The notes: generated by a model not told the origin, from the sequence alone. A DNA stretch of 64,000 bases from Algoriphagus aquimarinus (GCF_007997215.1 NZ_VORW01000001.1:744001-808000); one strand, 5' to 3'. Counted from the stretch's first letter, positions 8,221 through 18,180 are shown. Translations and numbers: made by a program.

Positions 8221-9900
8221 TTATTTATCAAACATCGGCGGGCGTTTGGCTTGCCAATCTGTATTTTTCTGGATTAGATTTCCGAGCATAACCAGTTTTT
8301 CTTCTTCGAAAAGGTTAGCTAATAATGTGATAGAAGTCGGTGCACCTTGCTCATTGAATCCGTTAGGGAGGCAAAGTGCAGGGTGGCCAGTTAGATTGGT
8401 GATCTGTAGCTGGGCACCACCAAAACTAGGAGTAACTATTACATCATATCCTTTCATTATTTCGTGCATTTCCTGAATCAGGATAGTTCTTTGCCGAGCT
8501 GCCTGTACGTATTCCACAGCAGGGATAAACCTTGCCGCACGAAAGGTATTTGGCCATGCATTTTTATGTTGGGCAACGAGCTGATCATCCCATCCTAATC
8601 TAGTCAACTCATCAAATGCAGCCGCACCTTCCACGGATAGCATGATTTGTATTGCTCTTGGGTTTACCGAGGTTGTTAACTCTACGGGATGAAGCTCATA
8701 ACCTTGTTCTCTAAGCAAATCCAATACATCAGTATTGTTTTTCATGCTTGGATTATCTCCTTCAAAATATGATTTGAAATACCCTATTTTCAGTTTCTTC
8801 AGGTCATTTTTCGCAGAGTAATTAAAAGCTGCTTGTATCGAACTGGCATCCATTTCGTCCTCCCCATTGATTACAGATAGAATAATACCATTATCCAGCG
8901 CAGACCTGGAAATCGGACCGATTTTATCCATTGACCAACTTAAGGCCATTGCGCCATTCTTGCTTACTCTTCCGTAAGTTGGTCTAAGGCCAGTCACACC
9001 GTTTCTAGTAGAAGGAGATACGATTGATCCCAAAGTTTCGGTACCCAGTGCAAAAGGAACCAACGCTGCACTTACAGCTGATGCTGATCCAGCAGACGAT
9101 CCACTAGACCCCTGAGCTAGATTCCACGGGTTCTTAGTCACTCCACCATACCAAACATCTCCCATAGCCAAAGCTCCAAGGGTAAATTTGCCTACTAAAA
9201 CGCCTCCAGCCTCATTCAATTTATTTACTACTGTGGCAGTCATTTCAATTTGCTGGTCTTTGTATGGCATAGCTCCCCAGGTAGTTTTTGTGCCTTTTAC
9301 TGCCAAAAGATCTTTGATACCATACGGAATGCCATGAAGTGGGCCACGATATTTTCCTGCAGCCAATTCAGCATCCATCGCTTTTGCTTTCTCCAAAGCC
9401 GAATCTTCTAATAGCGTAATCAGGCATTGCAGTGTATCAGAGTAGGTTTTTATGCGGTCCAGATAGATTTTTGTCAATCGCTCACTGGATATTTTTTTTG
9501 ATTTGATCAATAGAGCAAGCTCGTGAACGGGCATATATGCAATATCAGATTCCTTATCTGGTAGTGAGATTTGTGTAGCCAAACCCCAATCCAGCGGTTT
9601 TTGATTTTGATCAGGCTTGAATCCTGTTGGCAGTGGATTGAAAACCAAAGCCGGCGCGACGGAGTTGTCCAGCTTTATTTCCCGAAGTGACTCATATCTA
9701 TCCCGCTGATTTTTTAATGAGCCTAGCATGCTATCTTTTTCTGCTGGAGTAAAAGACAAGCCAAAAATCTCAGATGCTCCTTCTATAGAGTTAGGAGTGA
9801 TTTCACCCGAATTTCGTCCAAGTGTAAATCCTAGTAACAAACAGGATACGGCGCCGAGAAGTATAATAGCGGCAGAAGAAAGTGTGTTTTTTGATTCCAT
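8221..9900 (-). CDS. Membrane-anchored amidase (amidase signature family)
   Basis: A 559-residue protein with an N-terminal signal or anchor (about residues 10-28) and an amidase-signature domain from about residue 120 on. The Ser-cisSer-Lys triad is visible: Lys196 in IPYGIKDLL, the cis-Ser in GSSGSSAGS (near 266), and the nucleophile at about Ser292 in GTETLGSIVSP. Such enzymes hydrolyse amide bonds of varied substrates; GatA of the tRNA amidotransferase is a relative. The export signal and extra 100 residues before the domain argue against GatA here. The substrate is unknown. It is transcribed away from the convergent gpmI operon and divergent from the small membrane protein at 9970. Confidence 0.88.
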   Translation of the reverse strand: MESKNTLSSAAIILLGAVSCLLLGFTLGRNSGEITPNSIEGASEIFGLSFTPAEKDSMLGSLKNQRDRYESLREIKLDNSVAPALVFNPLPTGFKPDQNQKPLDWGLATQISLPDKESDIAYMPVHELALLIKSKKISSERLTKIYLDRIKTYSDTLQCLITLLEDSALEKAKAMDAELAAGKYRGPLHGIPYGIKDLLAVKGTKTTWGAMPYKDQQIEMTATVVNKLNEAGGVLVGKFTLGALAMGDVWYGGVTKNPWNLAQGSSGSSAGSASAVSAALVPFALGTETLGSIVSPSTRNGVTGLRPTYGRVSKNGAMALSWSMDKIGPISRSALDNGIILSVINGEDEMDASSIQAAFNYSAKNDLKKLKIGYFKSYFEGDNPSMKNNTDVLDLLREQGYELHPVELTTSVNPRAIQIMLSVEGAAAFDELTRLGWDDQLVAQHKNAWPNTFRAARFIPAVEYVQAARQRTILIQEMHEIMKGYDVIVTPSFGGAQLQITNLTGHPALCLPNGFNEQGAPTSITLLANLFEEEKLVMLGNLIQKNTDWQAKRPPMFDK

Positions 9901-9969
9901 TGAATAGTTTTGTAATAATGTAATCCCACAATGATGAGGGCATGTTCAATTACCCAAGATAATTAACCT

Positions 9970-10407
9970 ATGGATCAAAATCTTTCCTTTCCTGTATTCC
10001 CTATGCATTTTCGTGGAATTCTCCTGCTTTCAGGGATGTACACGATAGCTTGGTCTGCTATTTTCAGAATGATGGGTGGATCTATAGTAAACTGGCTTGC
10101 TGACGGAACTGTAATAGATGCTAGCCTGCCAGTTTCTTATTATGGAGGTTTTGGAATAGTGGTAGGCTTGCTGATCTTTTTTAGCGCATTTTATCCAGTC
10201 AGTTGGGTTTACCTGATTATTGCAGGCATCACTGGTAAAATAATCCTCGCAATCTGGTTTTCGCTAGGTTTTTTACCTGACTTAGGATGGAACAAGCGTA
10301 CTGCTTTTCAGTTGATTTTTAATGAAATACTATGGCTTGTTCCTTTGATTGTGATTTTTCTTCGTGCGCTACAGGTGAAAACCTATATTTCCGAAAGGGC
10401 TGAATAG
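9970..10407 (+). CDS. Small four-helix membrane protein, unknown function
   Basis: A 145-residue hydrophobic protein with about four predicted membrane helices (roughly residues 14-34, 50-72, 76-98 and 112-135) and short loops. No catalytic motif is visible and I do not recognise the family with certainty. It stands alone, divergent from the amidase gene, and ends about 45 bp before a bidirectional hairpin terminator. Confidence 0.7.
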   Translation: MDQNLSFPVFPMHFRGILLLSGMYTIAWSAIFRMMGGSIVNWLADGTVIDASLPVSYYGGFGIVVGLLIFFSAFYPVSWVYLIIAGITGKIILAIWFSLGFLPDLGWNKRTAFQLIFNEILWLVPLIVIFLRALQVKTYISERAE

Positions 10408-10450
10408 GTCTTTAATAAAAGCTAATTACTATTTTGTTTAAAAGGGCACA

Positions 10451-10483
10451 AAAAAAGGCTGACAATTCGTTGTCAGCCTTTTT
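10451..10483. terminator. Bidirectional terminator
   Basis: GGCTGACAA (10457-10465) pairs with TTGTCAGCC (10470-10478) across a TTCG tetraloop. The stem is flanked by six A on the left and five T on the right, so it can end transcripts from both the 9970 gene and the convergent 10503 gene. Confidence 0.92.
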
Positions 10484-10502
10484 GTTGAATGGGTAATTTT
10501 GA

Positions 10503-10817
10503 TTAGGTCAATAAAATCAAAATCAAAAGAATAATGATAATTGCACCTACGGAAATATAAACTCCGCTACCAGCACGCTTAGCTTCTTCCTTCATGTCTT
10601 TTAGTTCCATTCGAACGTCCTTCTTTTCGTCCTTACTCATGGTACTAAAGTCCATTGATTTAATCTCGTCTACCCTAGCCTCGATTTCCACGAGTCGCTC
10701 TTTCTGAGCTTCAGTTAATTCAGTTTTTTCTTTTTTGGAGTTTTCGTCATTTGCAGGTGCAGCGAACAGCATGTTTGCGGAGAAAACCAATGCGAGAATT
10801 GCGAATAATTTTTTCAT
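10503..10817 (-). CDS. Small exported coiled protein with C-terminal membrane segment
   Basis: A 104-residue protein from the ATG at 10817: signal peptide (MKKLFAILALVFSANMLFA), a highly charged helical middle (about residues 25-75, Glu/Lys-rich, coiled-coil-like), and a C-terminal hydrophobic helix (about residues 82-102, Ile/Leu only). The longer open frame to 10964 adds 49 residues without family character, so the signal-peptide ATG is preferred. The layout suggests a protein anchored in the inner membrane by its C-terminus with a periplasmic coil. Function unknown. Confidence 0.75.
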   Translation of the reverse strand: MKKLFAILALVFSANMLFAAPANDENSKKEKTELTEAQKERLVEIEARVDEIKSMDFSTMSKDEKKDVRMELKDMKEEAKRAGSGVYISVGAIIIILLILILLT

Positions 10818-10977
10818 AGGTTGTTTTTTTATGGTCAGATTATCCATGTCCCCAAATTTACCGCCAAACTCTGTCGGAGTGCACGGGATATAGCCAGATT
10901 TTGGGCGGCTGCTAGCCGAAAATTTGTAACTTACGCGGCTATTATACCATTGGTCTTTTACCAAAAATCATCCTGAA

Positions 10978-13806
10978 ATGTCCCAAAAACAGCCCTGTAA
11001 GCTTTTTTTACTTGATGCCATGGCGCTTATCTATAGAGCGCATTTTGCCTTCAGCAAAAACCCTAGAATTAACTCCAAAGGATTGAATACTGGGGTGATG
11101 TTGGGCTTTACTAATACCCTACTTGAAATCGTAGATAAGGAAAAACCTACCCACATTGGGGTGGCATTTGACACTCATGCCCCAACTTTCCGGCATATTC
11201 AGTACGAGCCATATAAAGCTAATAGACAAGAACAACCGGAAGATATCGGGATTGCAATTCCTTGGGTGAAGGAAATTGTGAAGGCCTTCAATATCCCGAT
11301 TTTAGAGCTTGATGGATATGAAGCAGATGATGTCATAGGGACTTTGGCCAAGCAGGCTGAAAAAGAAAATTTCACTGTCTATATGATGACTCCAGACAAG
11401 GATTACGGTCAGTTGGTGGATGATCATATTTTTCTCTACAAACCAGCCTTCATGGGCAATGCTGTAGATATCATGGGCCCAAAAGAGATATGCGCAAAAT
11501 GGGATATAGAAAATGTAGATCAAGTCCGAGACATTCTAGGACTTATGGGAGATGCTGTAGATAATATTCCTGGGATTCCTGGAATAGGCCAAAAAACTGC
11601 AGTGAAACTGCTGAAGACTTACGGAACGGTAGAGGAATTGGTGAAAAACACTGCAGATCTGAAGGGTAAGCAAAAAGAGAATGTGGAAAACTTTGCGGCG
11701 CAGGGAATTCTTTCCAAAGAACTCGCGACCATCAAGTGTGATGTGCCTATCGTATATGTAGAAGAGGATCTGAAATATGAGGGAATCGATGAGGAAAAAG
11801 TACGCGCCATCTTTGCCGAACTTGAATTCCGAACGCTAGCATCACGCGTATTTAAAGGCACCGATAAAAAAGCAGCAATTCAGAAAAATGATCAATTAGG
11901 TCTTTTCGGGGAAGCACCTGCCCCTTCAGCTAGAATTTCTCAAGAAATAGAATTCGATGAGGAGACGGTGAACGTAGCTGAGCAGAAAGCTCCTGATACC
12001 ATACATAGCAATATTCAGAATTATCATAAAGTAAAGGGAAAGGCTGAGATCCTTGAACTGGTAGAATACCTTGAGATCCAGAAAGAGCTGTGCTTCGATA
12101 CCGAAACCACTTCTATAAATCCAATGGAAGCTGAGCTCGTTGGGATTTCCTTCGCCTATGTGACTGGAGAAGCCTACTACATTCCATGTCCAGAAAGTAG
12201 GGAAGAAACTCTGGAGATACTGGCGCTTTTGAAACCAGTTTTCGAAAATGAAGCAATCTTAAAAATCGGGCAAAACATTAAGTACGATATTCTAATCCTG
12301 AAGAATTACGATATAGAAGTCAAAGGAATTCTTTACGATACCATGCTTGCGCATTACCTGATCGATGCAGACGGCAAGCATTCCATGGATTGGCTAGCCA
12401 AGCAATACCTGAATTATGAGCCCGTTTCTATCACAGAATTGATTGGGAAAAAAGGCAAAAATCAAGGGACCATGCGTGATGTAGATGAGGACGAGGTGAC
12501 TGCCTATGCCTCAGAAGATGCAGATATCACGCTAAGACTGAAAGCTGAATTTGATCCATTGCTGAAGGAAAACAACTTAGAGAAACTTTTTGATGAGGTA
12601 GAGAATCCACTGATCAATGTGCTCGCTGATATGGAATTCGAAGGAATTCGTATAGATACAGAAAGCCTGGCTGAGATGTCGATTTTGCTGGAAAAAGAGA
12701 GTAAGGAAATAGAGAACAAAGTCTATGAAATGGCTGGTGTTCGATTCAACTTGGCTTCGCCAAAGCAGCTTGGAGAAGTACTTTTTGATAAATTACAACT
12801 CGATCCAAAAGCTAAAAAGACTAAAACAGGGCAATATGCTACGGGTGAAGAGGTCTTGAGCAAATTGGCTCATGAGCATGAAATCATCCAGAATATTCTG
12901 GATTTCCGACAAATGGTAAAGTTGAAGTCTACCTATGTGGATGCTCTGCCACTGTTGATCAATTCCAAAACGGGAAGGATTCATACAACATATAACCAGT
13001 TTGTAGCAGCCACTGGCCGACTTTCCTCTACAAATCCAAACCTTCAAAATATACCTATCCGAACAGAAAGAGGTCGCGAGATTCGCAAGGCTTTTGTTCC
13101 TAGAGATGAAAACCATATCCTGTTGGCAGCGGATTATTCTCAGATCGAATTACGGATTATGGCTGCTTTCTCAGGGGATGAGTCTATGATTGAGGCTTTC
13201 AAAAATGGTAGAGACATTCACGCTACTACAGCGGCAAAGATCTTCCAAGTTCCACTAGAGGAAGTAACTTCTGATATGCGTAGAAAAGCCAAAACTGCCA
13301 ATTTTGGGATTATTTACGGCATTTCTCCTTTTGGACTTTCGCAGCGTTTATCCATTCCTAGAAGCGAAGCCAAGGAGATTATTGATTCGTATTTCAAGGA
13401 ATTTCCAGCTGTGAAAGAGTATATGGATGGAGCTATAGAAAAAGCGAAGACTCACGAATACGTGGAAACTATCCTTGGACGTCGCAGATATTTGCGAGAT
13501 ATCAATAGCCGAAATGCTACCATGCGTGGCTTTGCAGAGCGAAATGCCATCAACGCACCGATTCAAGGTTCGGCTGCAGATCTGATCAAAGTGGCCATGA
13601 TCGATGTGCATAAGTGGATGAAAAAGGAAAACCTCAAGTCCAAGATGATCCTTCAGGTTCATGATGAATTGGTCTTCGACGCGCATATAGACGAGGTCGA
13701 AATCCTAAAAGCCAATATTCCCGGCCTGATGTCCAACGCCATCAAAATGGCTGTTCCAGTAGAAGTGGAAGTGGGCACGGGAACGGATTGGCTTCAGGCG
13801 CATTGA
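10978..13806 (+). CDS. polA: DNA polymerase I
   Basis: A 942-residue full-length Pol I used in Okazaki-fragment maturation and repair. The N-terminal 5'-3' exonuclease (about 1-290) has FLLDAMALIYRA, YEADDVIGT and GDAVDNIPGIPGIGQKTA. The central 3'-5' proofreading domain has the active-site Asp-Glu in CFDTETTS and a later YASEDADIT. The C-terminal polymerase domain has motif A DYSQIELRI, motif B RRKAKTANFGIIYG and motif C QVHDELVF (about residue 893). With all exonuclease acids present, proofreading should be active. The ATG directly follows an A/T-rich leader with a short GC-rich palindrome. The next gene, radA, starts 163 bp downstream. Confidence 0.98.
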   Translation: MSQKQPCKLFLLDAMALIYRAHFAFSKNPRINSKGLNTGVMLGFTNTLLEIVDKEKPTHIGVAFDTHAPTFRHIQYEPYKANRQEQPEDIGIAIPWVKEIVKAFNIPILELDGYEADDVIGTLAKQAEKENFTVYMMTPDKDYGQLVDDHIFLYKPAFMGNAVDIMGPKEICAKWDIENVDQVRDILGLMGDAVDNIPGIPGIGQKTAVKLLKTYGTVEELVKNTADLKGKQKENVENFAAQGILSKELATIKCDVPIVYVEEDLKYEGIDEEKVRAIFAELEFRTLASRVFKGTDKKAAIQKNDQLGLFGEAPAPSARISQEIEFDEETVNVAEQKAPDTIHSNIQNYHKVKGKAEILELVEYLEIQKELCFDTETTSINPMEAELVGISFAYVTGEAYYIPCPESREETLEILALLKPVFENEAILKIGQNIKYDILILKNYDIEVKGILYDTMLAHYLIDADGKHSMDWLAKQYLNYEPVSITELIGKKGKNQGTMRDVDEDEVTAYASEDADITLRLKAEFDPLLKENNLEKLFDEVENPLINVLADMEFEGIRIDTESLAEMSILLEKESKEIENKVYEMAGVRFNLASPKQLGEVLFDKLQLDPKAKKTKTGQYATGEEVLSKLAHEHEIIQNILDFRQMVKLKSTYVDALPLLINSKTGRIHTTYNQFVAATGRLSSTNPNLQNIPIRTERGREIRKAFVPRDENHILLAADYSQIELRIMAAFSGDESMIEAFKNGRDIHATTAAKIFQVPLEEVTSDMRRKAKTANFGIIYGISPFGLSQRLSIPRSEAKEIIDSYFKEFPAVKEYMDGAIEKAKTHEYVETILGRRRYLRDINSRNATMRGFAERNAINAPIQGSAADLIKVAMIDVHKWMKKENLKSKMILQVHDELVFDAHIDEVEILKANIPGLMSNAIKMAVPVEVEVGTGTDWLQAH

Positions 13807-13969
13807 TAGTAGTATTAAGATCTTAGAGATAAATATCAAGTACTTCGATATTTAAAATTGAAATATTGAAAAATTTGAAAATTCCGAATCGGGCCGATTG
13901 ACTGTCTAATTGCATCTCTGAAGTCCCAAAAAATTTCGTAAATCAAAAATCCAATATCTTCCATCCAAA

Positions 13970-15343
13970 ATGGCTAAAACAAAAACCACTTTCTTCTGTC
14001 AAAACTGCGGAGCGCAGAGCCCAAAATGGCTAGGCAAATGCCCTGCCTGTGGGGAGTGGAATACCTATGTGGAAGAAATCGTGCAGAAGGAGGAATCTGG
14101 AAAAGGATCTTGGAAGACTCCGTCTGCAGGAATGAAAAAAGCCAGCGTACCCAAGAAAATTCATGAGGTCAATTACGAGGAGCAGGCAAGATGGATCACC
14201 GAAGATCCTGAGTTGGATCGGGTGCTCGGTGGAGGAATTGTACCAGGTTCGTTGGTGCTGATCGGTGGAGAACCTGGGATAGGCAAGTCTACCCTGATGC
14301 TTCAGATAGCCTTGATGCTAACTGGAAAAACGGTACTGTATGTTTCTGGTGAGGAAAGTGAGTCCCAAATCAAGATGCGAGCAGATCGTATGGAAGCAAA
14401 TAATCCGCTTTGCTATGTGCTCTCAGAGACGAACACGCAACAAATCTTCCAGCAAATCGAGGCGCTGAAACCAGACTTTTTGATCATAGATTCCATTCAG
14501 ACGCTTACTTCACAATTTGTAGAATCAGCCGCAGGCTCAGTTTCACAGGTGCGGGAATGTACCGCTGAGCTGATGAAATTTGCTAAGGAAACAGGAACGC
14601 CGACATTCCTGATCGGACATATCACGAAAGATGGATCCATAGCTGGGCCGAAGGTATTGGAACATATGGTGGATACCGTTTTACAGTTCGAAGGAGACCG
14701 ACATCTGACCTATAGAATTCTAAGAACTTCCAAAAACCGCTTTGGCTCGACTCATGAGTTAGGCATTTACGAGATGCGAGCAGAAGGTCTGCGAACTGTT
14801 TCTAATCCCTCGGAAATCCTTCTTACCCAACGTGAAGAGGTACTCAATGGAGTAGCTATCGGAGCGATGATGGAGGGTAACCGACCATTACTGATAGAGA
14901 TTCAGTCACTCGTGAGTCCAGCGACTTACGGTACTCCGCAGCGTAGTAGCACGGGGCATGATGCTAAGAGATTGAATATGCTTTTGGCTGTATTGGAGAA
15001 AAGAGGTGGTATGCGCCTAGGCCAGCAGGATGTATTCCTGAATGTAGCCGGCGGACTTCGTGTCGATGATCCAGGTTTGGATCTGGCAGTTTGTGCTTCG
15101 CTGATTTCCAGCTATGAGGACACGCCGGTTTCGGAAGAGATTTGCTTTGCTGGTGAAGTGGGACTTGGAGGAGAAATCCGCGCGGTAAACCGCATCGAAA
15201 GCCGAATCTCTGAAGCTGAAAAGTTGGGCTTCAAAAAAATCCTAGTCTCTAAATACGCTGTGAAAGGACTTGATCTTAGCAAATACAAAATCGAAGTAAT
15301 GGCTGTGAGTAAGTTGGAAGAAGTATATCAGCGGATTTTTTAA
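13970..15343 (+). CDS. radA: DNA repair protein RadA
   Basis: A 457-residue RadA/Sms protein that promotes branch migration of recombination intermediates. It has a four-cysteine zinc motif (Cys10, 13, 24, 27), a RecA-like ATPase with Walker A GEPGIGKST (residues 100-108), a Walker B region LIIDSIQTL, the RadA-specific KNRFG motif, and a Lon-protease-like C-terminal domain (from about residue 285) that lacks protease activity in the family. The length is typical. It follows polA on the same strand with a 163-bp spacer, so both may be independently promoted. Confidence 0.97.
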   Translation: MAKTKTTFFCQNCGAQSPKWLGKCPACGEWNTYVEEIVQKEESGKGSWKTPSAGMKKASVPKKIHEVNYEEQARWITEDPELDRVLGGGIVPGSLVLIGGEPGIGKSTLMLQIALMLTGKTVLYVSGEESESQIKMRADRMEANNPLCYVLSETNTQQIFQQIEALKPDFLIIDSIQTLTSQFVESAAGSVSQVRECTAELMKFAKETGTPTFLIGHITKDGSIAGPKVLEHMVDTVLQFEGDRHLTYRILRTSKNRFGSTHELGIYEMRAEGLRTVSNPSEILLTQREEVLNGVAIGAMMEGNRPLLIEIQSLVSPATYGTPQRSSTGHDAKRLNMLLAVLEKRGGMRLGQQDVFLNVAGGLRVDDPGLDLAVCASLISSYEDTPVSEEICFAGEVGLGGEIRAVNRIESRISEAEKLGFKKILVSKYAVKGLDLSKYKIEVMAVSKLEEVYQRIF

Positions 15344-15559
15344 GAGACTGTTTATAAAGTGGCTTCGCTAGGGTATCTTTTTACCCGCTTTAGGGAATTA
15401 TTGACTATGCAAATAGACCAAAATAAGCAGATTTGGTCGCTGAGGAGCACTATAGTCACTTATCGCTAGTCAAAAATACTAGGTCTGATTATTGAAATAT
15501 GCTAGAAAATATTACGGTCAATAGCGACTGTATTAGCAACATAACACAACTCATTAATC

Positions 15560-15751
15560 ATGAATTTAAAACGCATTTTTGGAGCGATTTTGACAATACT
15601 TGGAATCGTTGGAATGATATACGCCGCAATTCTATTTGTAAATTCTCCAAACGATAATATGAATATAAAATCACTGGTAACTTATGGTATCCTTGGTTTG
15701 GTTTTTTTTATGTCCGGTGTTGGTCTGGTAAGAACCACCAAAGACGAGTAA
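15560..15751 (+). CDS. Small two-helix membrane protein
   Basis: A 63-residue protein with two membrane helices (about residues 5-27 and 37-57) joined by a polar loop (NSPNDNMNIKS) and a charged C-terminal tail. Similar tiny proteins are common in Bacteroidota and are of unknown function. It stands alone after radA, with a 216-bp spacer in which no other gene or clear regulatory site was seen. The coding call rests on length, hydrophobic pattern and an in-frame ATG preceded by A/T-rich sequence. Confidence 0.65.
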   Translation: MNLKRIFGAILTILGIVGMIYAAILFVNSPNDNMNIKSLVTYGILGLVFFMSGVGLVRTTKDE

Positions 15752-15841
15752 AGTTTGACCTGCCTAAGTGAGAATGTTTGGATAGCTAAGCTTATTCAAA
15801 CAGCAGGCACGGTGTACTAGTCCATTTCTTGAAAAGTAAAC

Positions 15842-17224
15842 CTATTTTTTAGCCTCGATCTTCACATGATCGCCAGTCATCAAAATCCTGCGATAGCCAT
15901 CTTTGGTGTCGTTGCTTACTTCCTTTCCAAGCACTTTTACTTTGGAGTATTCTTCAGGAAGCTCAATGGACAAACCCGCTTTCTTTTGGGTTTGGGTGAT
16001 TTCTACGGTGATTAGATCGGTGTCAGAGCTGATGCTTATGTTTATTTTATTGTCATCAATCCACAGATTCTCAATGGAAGCCTCTTTCCATTCTTTAGGC
16101 AAATTTGGGCGAATGTAGGTGACACGACTTTCTAAATCAGCCTGAATGCCGAGTAAGTCCAGAAGTAGTGGTTGTACACTTTGATAGTCTACTTGTATAA
16201 GGTCATTTTGGCTATAGAATACTTCCTTATCGATTTTCTCTACATACTGCTTACTGAAATCTTCCAGCATTTGATATTTCCAGCCTTCCTCGCTTTCCAG
16301 GCCATTGACAATGTCTTTTCCCACCTGAAACAAACCAAATTCATATTTACTCCATTCATATGCTTCTTGGATTTCTTGTTCAGGAATGCTGATTTTCGAC
16401 GTGGAATAAAGGGAATCTATCAGTGCAAAATTTTCGTCCCAATCCGAAAATAACCCATCTCGGAGATCTGCGAAAGTCTCAATCGCCGTGAATTCACCCT
16501 GATCAGAACCTGCGATGAAAACAGGAATTATTCGCTCTTCATTAGCAGCTAGCTCCAAGGTGATTTCAAATCCTGCACTAGCACCAAATGTGGATACTTC
16601 TCCCGCACAATCTGAGTTATTTTGGCTCATGCTAAAATCGGTAGAGGTTCCCCAGACCGCAAACCAATTATTTGCTTCGTCTTTGGCAGTGAAGATTCCC
16701 GTTATCTCATCAAAAATAATCTGATCTGCAGCATTGCTCCCAAAACTGCTATCCATCAAAATGCTAGGTTTGAGATCTGTGTTGGCTTGGAACAGGAACT
16801 GGATGTTTTTTGGTGACTTATCCACATTCTTGATGGAATAAAGTAGCGTGATTCCAAGTTTGTCTTTACTGATAAATTGTAGCTGATTTACTTCGAGGCC
16901 ATCATTCTCTAGTTGGAAATGCTGCTTGCTAGCGAAAGGATATTTAGTAATGTCGACTGGATTGTCTAGACAGATCGATTCAGTTTCAGTTTTGACAGCG
17001 GCGGTAAACCCACTGAATAGCTGGATAGTTTCCAACGTAAGTTCCTGCTGCTTTCCGCTGAGTAGAATGTTCTCATTTCCCAATGAAAAGCTGGAAGCAT
17101 CATTAACTAACACCGAAGGCAATTTCTCCAAACTATCAAAAAGCATTGCTTCCTCGGATTGAGGGCCTTGGCAGGAAATAGAGATGAAAAGGACTACTGG
17201 AATTGCGAGAAAAGAATATTTCAT
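15842..17224 (-). CDS. Lipoprotein with six-hairpin-glycosidase-like ends
   Basis: A 460-residue lipoprotein from the ATG at 17224 (signal with SISCQG). The N-terminal two-thirds is a beta-rich domain. Residues from about 290 (EAYEWSKYEFGLFQVGKD) resemble the start of the alpha/alpha barrel of glycogen-debranching or rhamnosidase-type glycosidases. A later PLLLDLLGIQADLE and TYIRPNLPKEW resemble the end of that barrel and the C-terminal beta domain. The barrel middle, with the catalytic acids, seems to be missing. It may be a carbohydrate-binding or degenerate enzyme. It is 23 bp after the ChbG-type deacetylase gene and probably in its operon. The longer frame to 17275 lacks a better start. 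Confidence 0.65.
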   Translation of the reverse strand: MKYSFLAIPVVLFISISCQGPQSEEAMLFDSLEKLPSVLVNDASSFSLGNENILLSGKQQELTLETIQLFSGFTAAVKTETESICLDNPVDITKYPFASKQHFQLENDGLEVNQLQFISKDKLGITLLYSIKNVDKSPKNIQFLFQANTDLKPSILMDSSFGSNAADQIIFDEITGIFTAKDEANNWFAVWGTSTDFSMSQNNSDCAGEVSTFGASAGFEITLELAANEERIIPVFIAGSDQGEFTAIETFADLRDGLFSDWDENFALIDSLYSTSKISIPEQEIQEAYEWSKYEFGLFQVGKDIVNGLESEEGWKYQMLEDFSKQYVEKIDKEVFYSQNDLIQVDYQSVQPLLLDLLGIQADLESRVTYIRPNLPKEWKEASIENLWIDDNKINISISSDTDLITVEITQTQKKAGLSIELPEEYSKVKVLGKEVSNDTKDGYRRILMTGDHVKIEAKK

Positions 17225-17247
17225 GGAGACTGAATTTGCCTGCAAAA

Positions 17248-18180
17248 CTACATCGTTTTGCCTACTTCCTTCCAAGTCACCAATTGCACCTTATTCTTTT
17301 TCAATAGTTCTCTGGCTTTTTCACTTGTGAAGAAATCATAATCCGCCTGTCTCCAAGGAGCATGGTATGTGTCGTGTCCTTTGGTCACCGCATTCATTTC
17401 GGCATCGTCAAAGGCCAAGTGGATCAAGATCACATTCAGTCCTGAAGTCAGATTATTGAGCGATTTTGTATAATAAGCCTCCATTCCTGCCTCGTAATCT
17501 TTTGGCTCAGCCATAAAAAGCTGATCGACCACAGGGAATTTATCCACATTTATTCCTTCGAATAAGGCGGAATTTGGTTTTACAATGCCATCTACCATTT
17601 GCTGATTGATCATAGCCGGAATATTTAACTCCTGTGCAATCTTCAGATAGGATTTGAGATATTCTGGTCGACCATAGAAAACGCAGCCCATGTGAGAATC
17701 AAGATGAGTAGGGATGATTCCCATCTGATTGGCAGCTTTAATCTGTGCACGAATTTCCATTTCCACTTCCTCAGGACTTGCATTGGCAGTCACTTGAGCA
17801 CAATCTGGATACATATGACCTTTTTCATTTGCCAAGCCAGGGACAGCTGTTCTACCAGCTTCTGGGCCCCAGTTGAAATTAAACCATTCATTCGTCAGCG
17901 TAATGTGAATCCCAATATCAGCATCTGGCATTTCTTTCGCCATCTCACCCACTTCCGCAGACCATCCCGTAGGCACCATCATGCTCGTGGAGCTCACGAG
18001 ACCTTTTTTCATAGCATCAAAAGTCGCCTTAGTCTGTGAATGTGACACTCCCACATCGTCACCATGAATGATTAGAAGTTTGGCATCGCTGGGATATCCA
18101 AGCTTTTCGGCTAGGTTTTGGGAAAAAGTAAGGGTTGGCAAAAAGGCCAAAAGAAACAAGAAATAGCGTAGGTTTTTCAT
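17248..18180 (-). CDS. Exported ChbG/YdjC-family carbohydrate deacetylase
   Basis: A 310-residue protein starting at the signal-peptide ATG (18180; the frame to 18303 is an unlikely extension). The YdjC/ChbG fold shows the metal-site Asp pair in IHGDDVGVSHSQ, the IGIHITLTNEW block, and the metal-binding histidines in THLDSHMG, with a later LIHLAFDD. Relatives remove acetyl groups from chito-oligosaccharides or other amino sugars. The signal peptide (residues 1-20) places it in the periplasm or outer envelope. It is followed after 23 bp by the glycosidase-like lipoprotein, supporting a role in sugar processing. The exact substrate is unknown. Confidence 0.85.
   Translation of the reverse strand: MKNLRYFLFLLAFLPTLTFSQNLAEKLGYPSDAKLLIIHGDDVGVSHSQTKATFDAMKKGLVSSTSMMVPTGWSAEVGEMAKEMPDADIGIHITLTNEWFNFNWGPEAGRTAVPGLANEKGHMYPDCAQVTANASPEEVEMEIRAQIKAANQMGIIPTHLDSHMGCVFYGRPEYLKSYLKIAQELNIPAMINQQMVDGIVKPNSALFEGINVDKFPVVDQLFMAEPKDYEAGMEAYYTKSLNNLTSGLNVILIHLAFDDAEMNAVTKGHDTYHAPWRQADYDFFTSEKARELLKKNKVQLVTWKEVGKTM

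Noticed and set aside
10818..10964. 49-residue N-terminal extension of the small exported protein
   Set aside because: The internal ATG at 10817 begins a clear signal peptide; the extension would bury it.
17225..17275. Longer start for the glycosidase-like lipoprotein
   Set aside because: It would overlap the preceding deacetylase gene and bury the lipoprotein signal.
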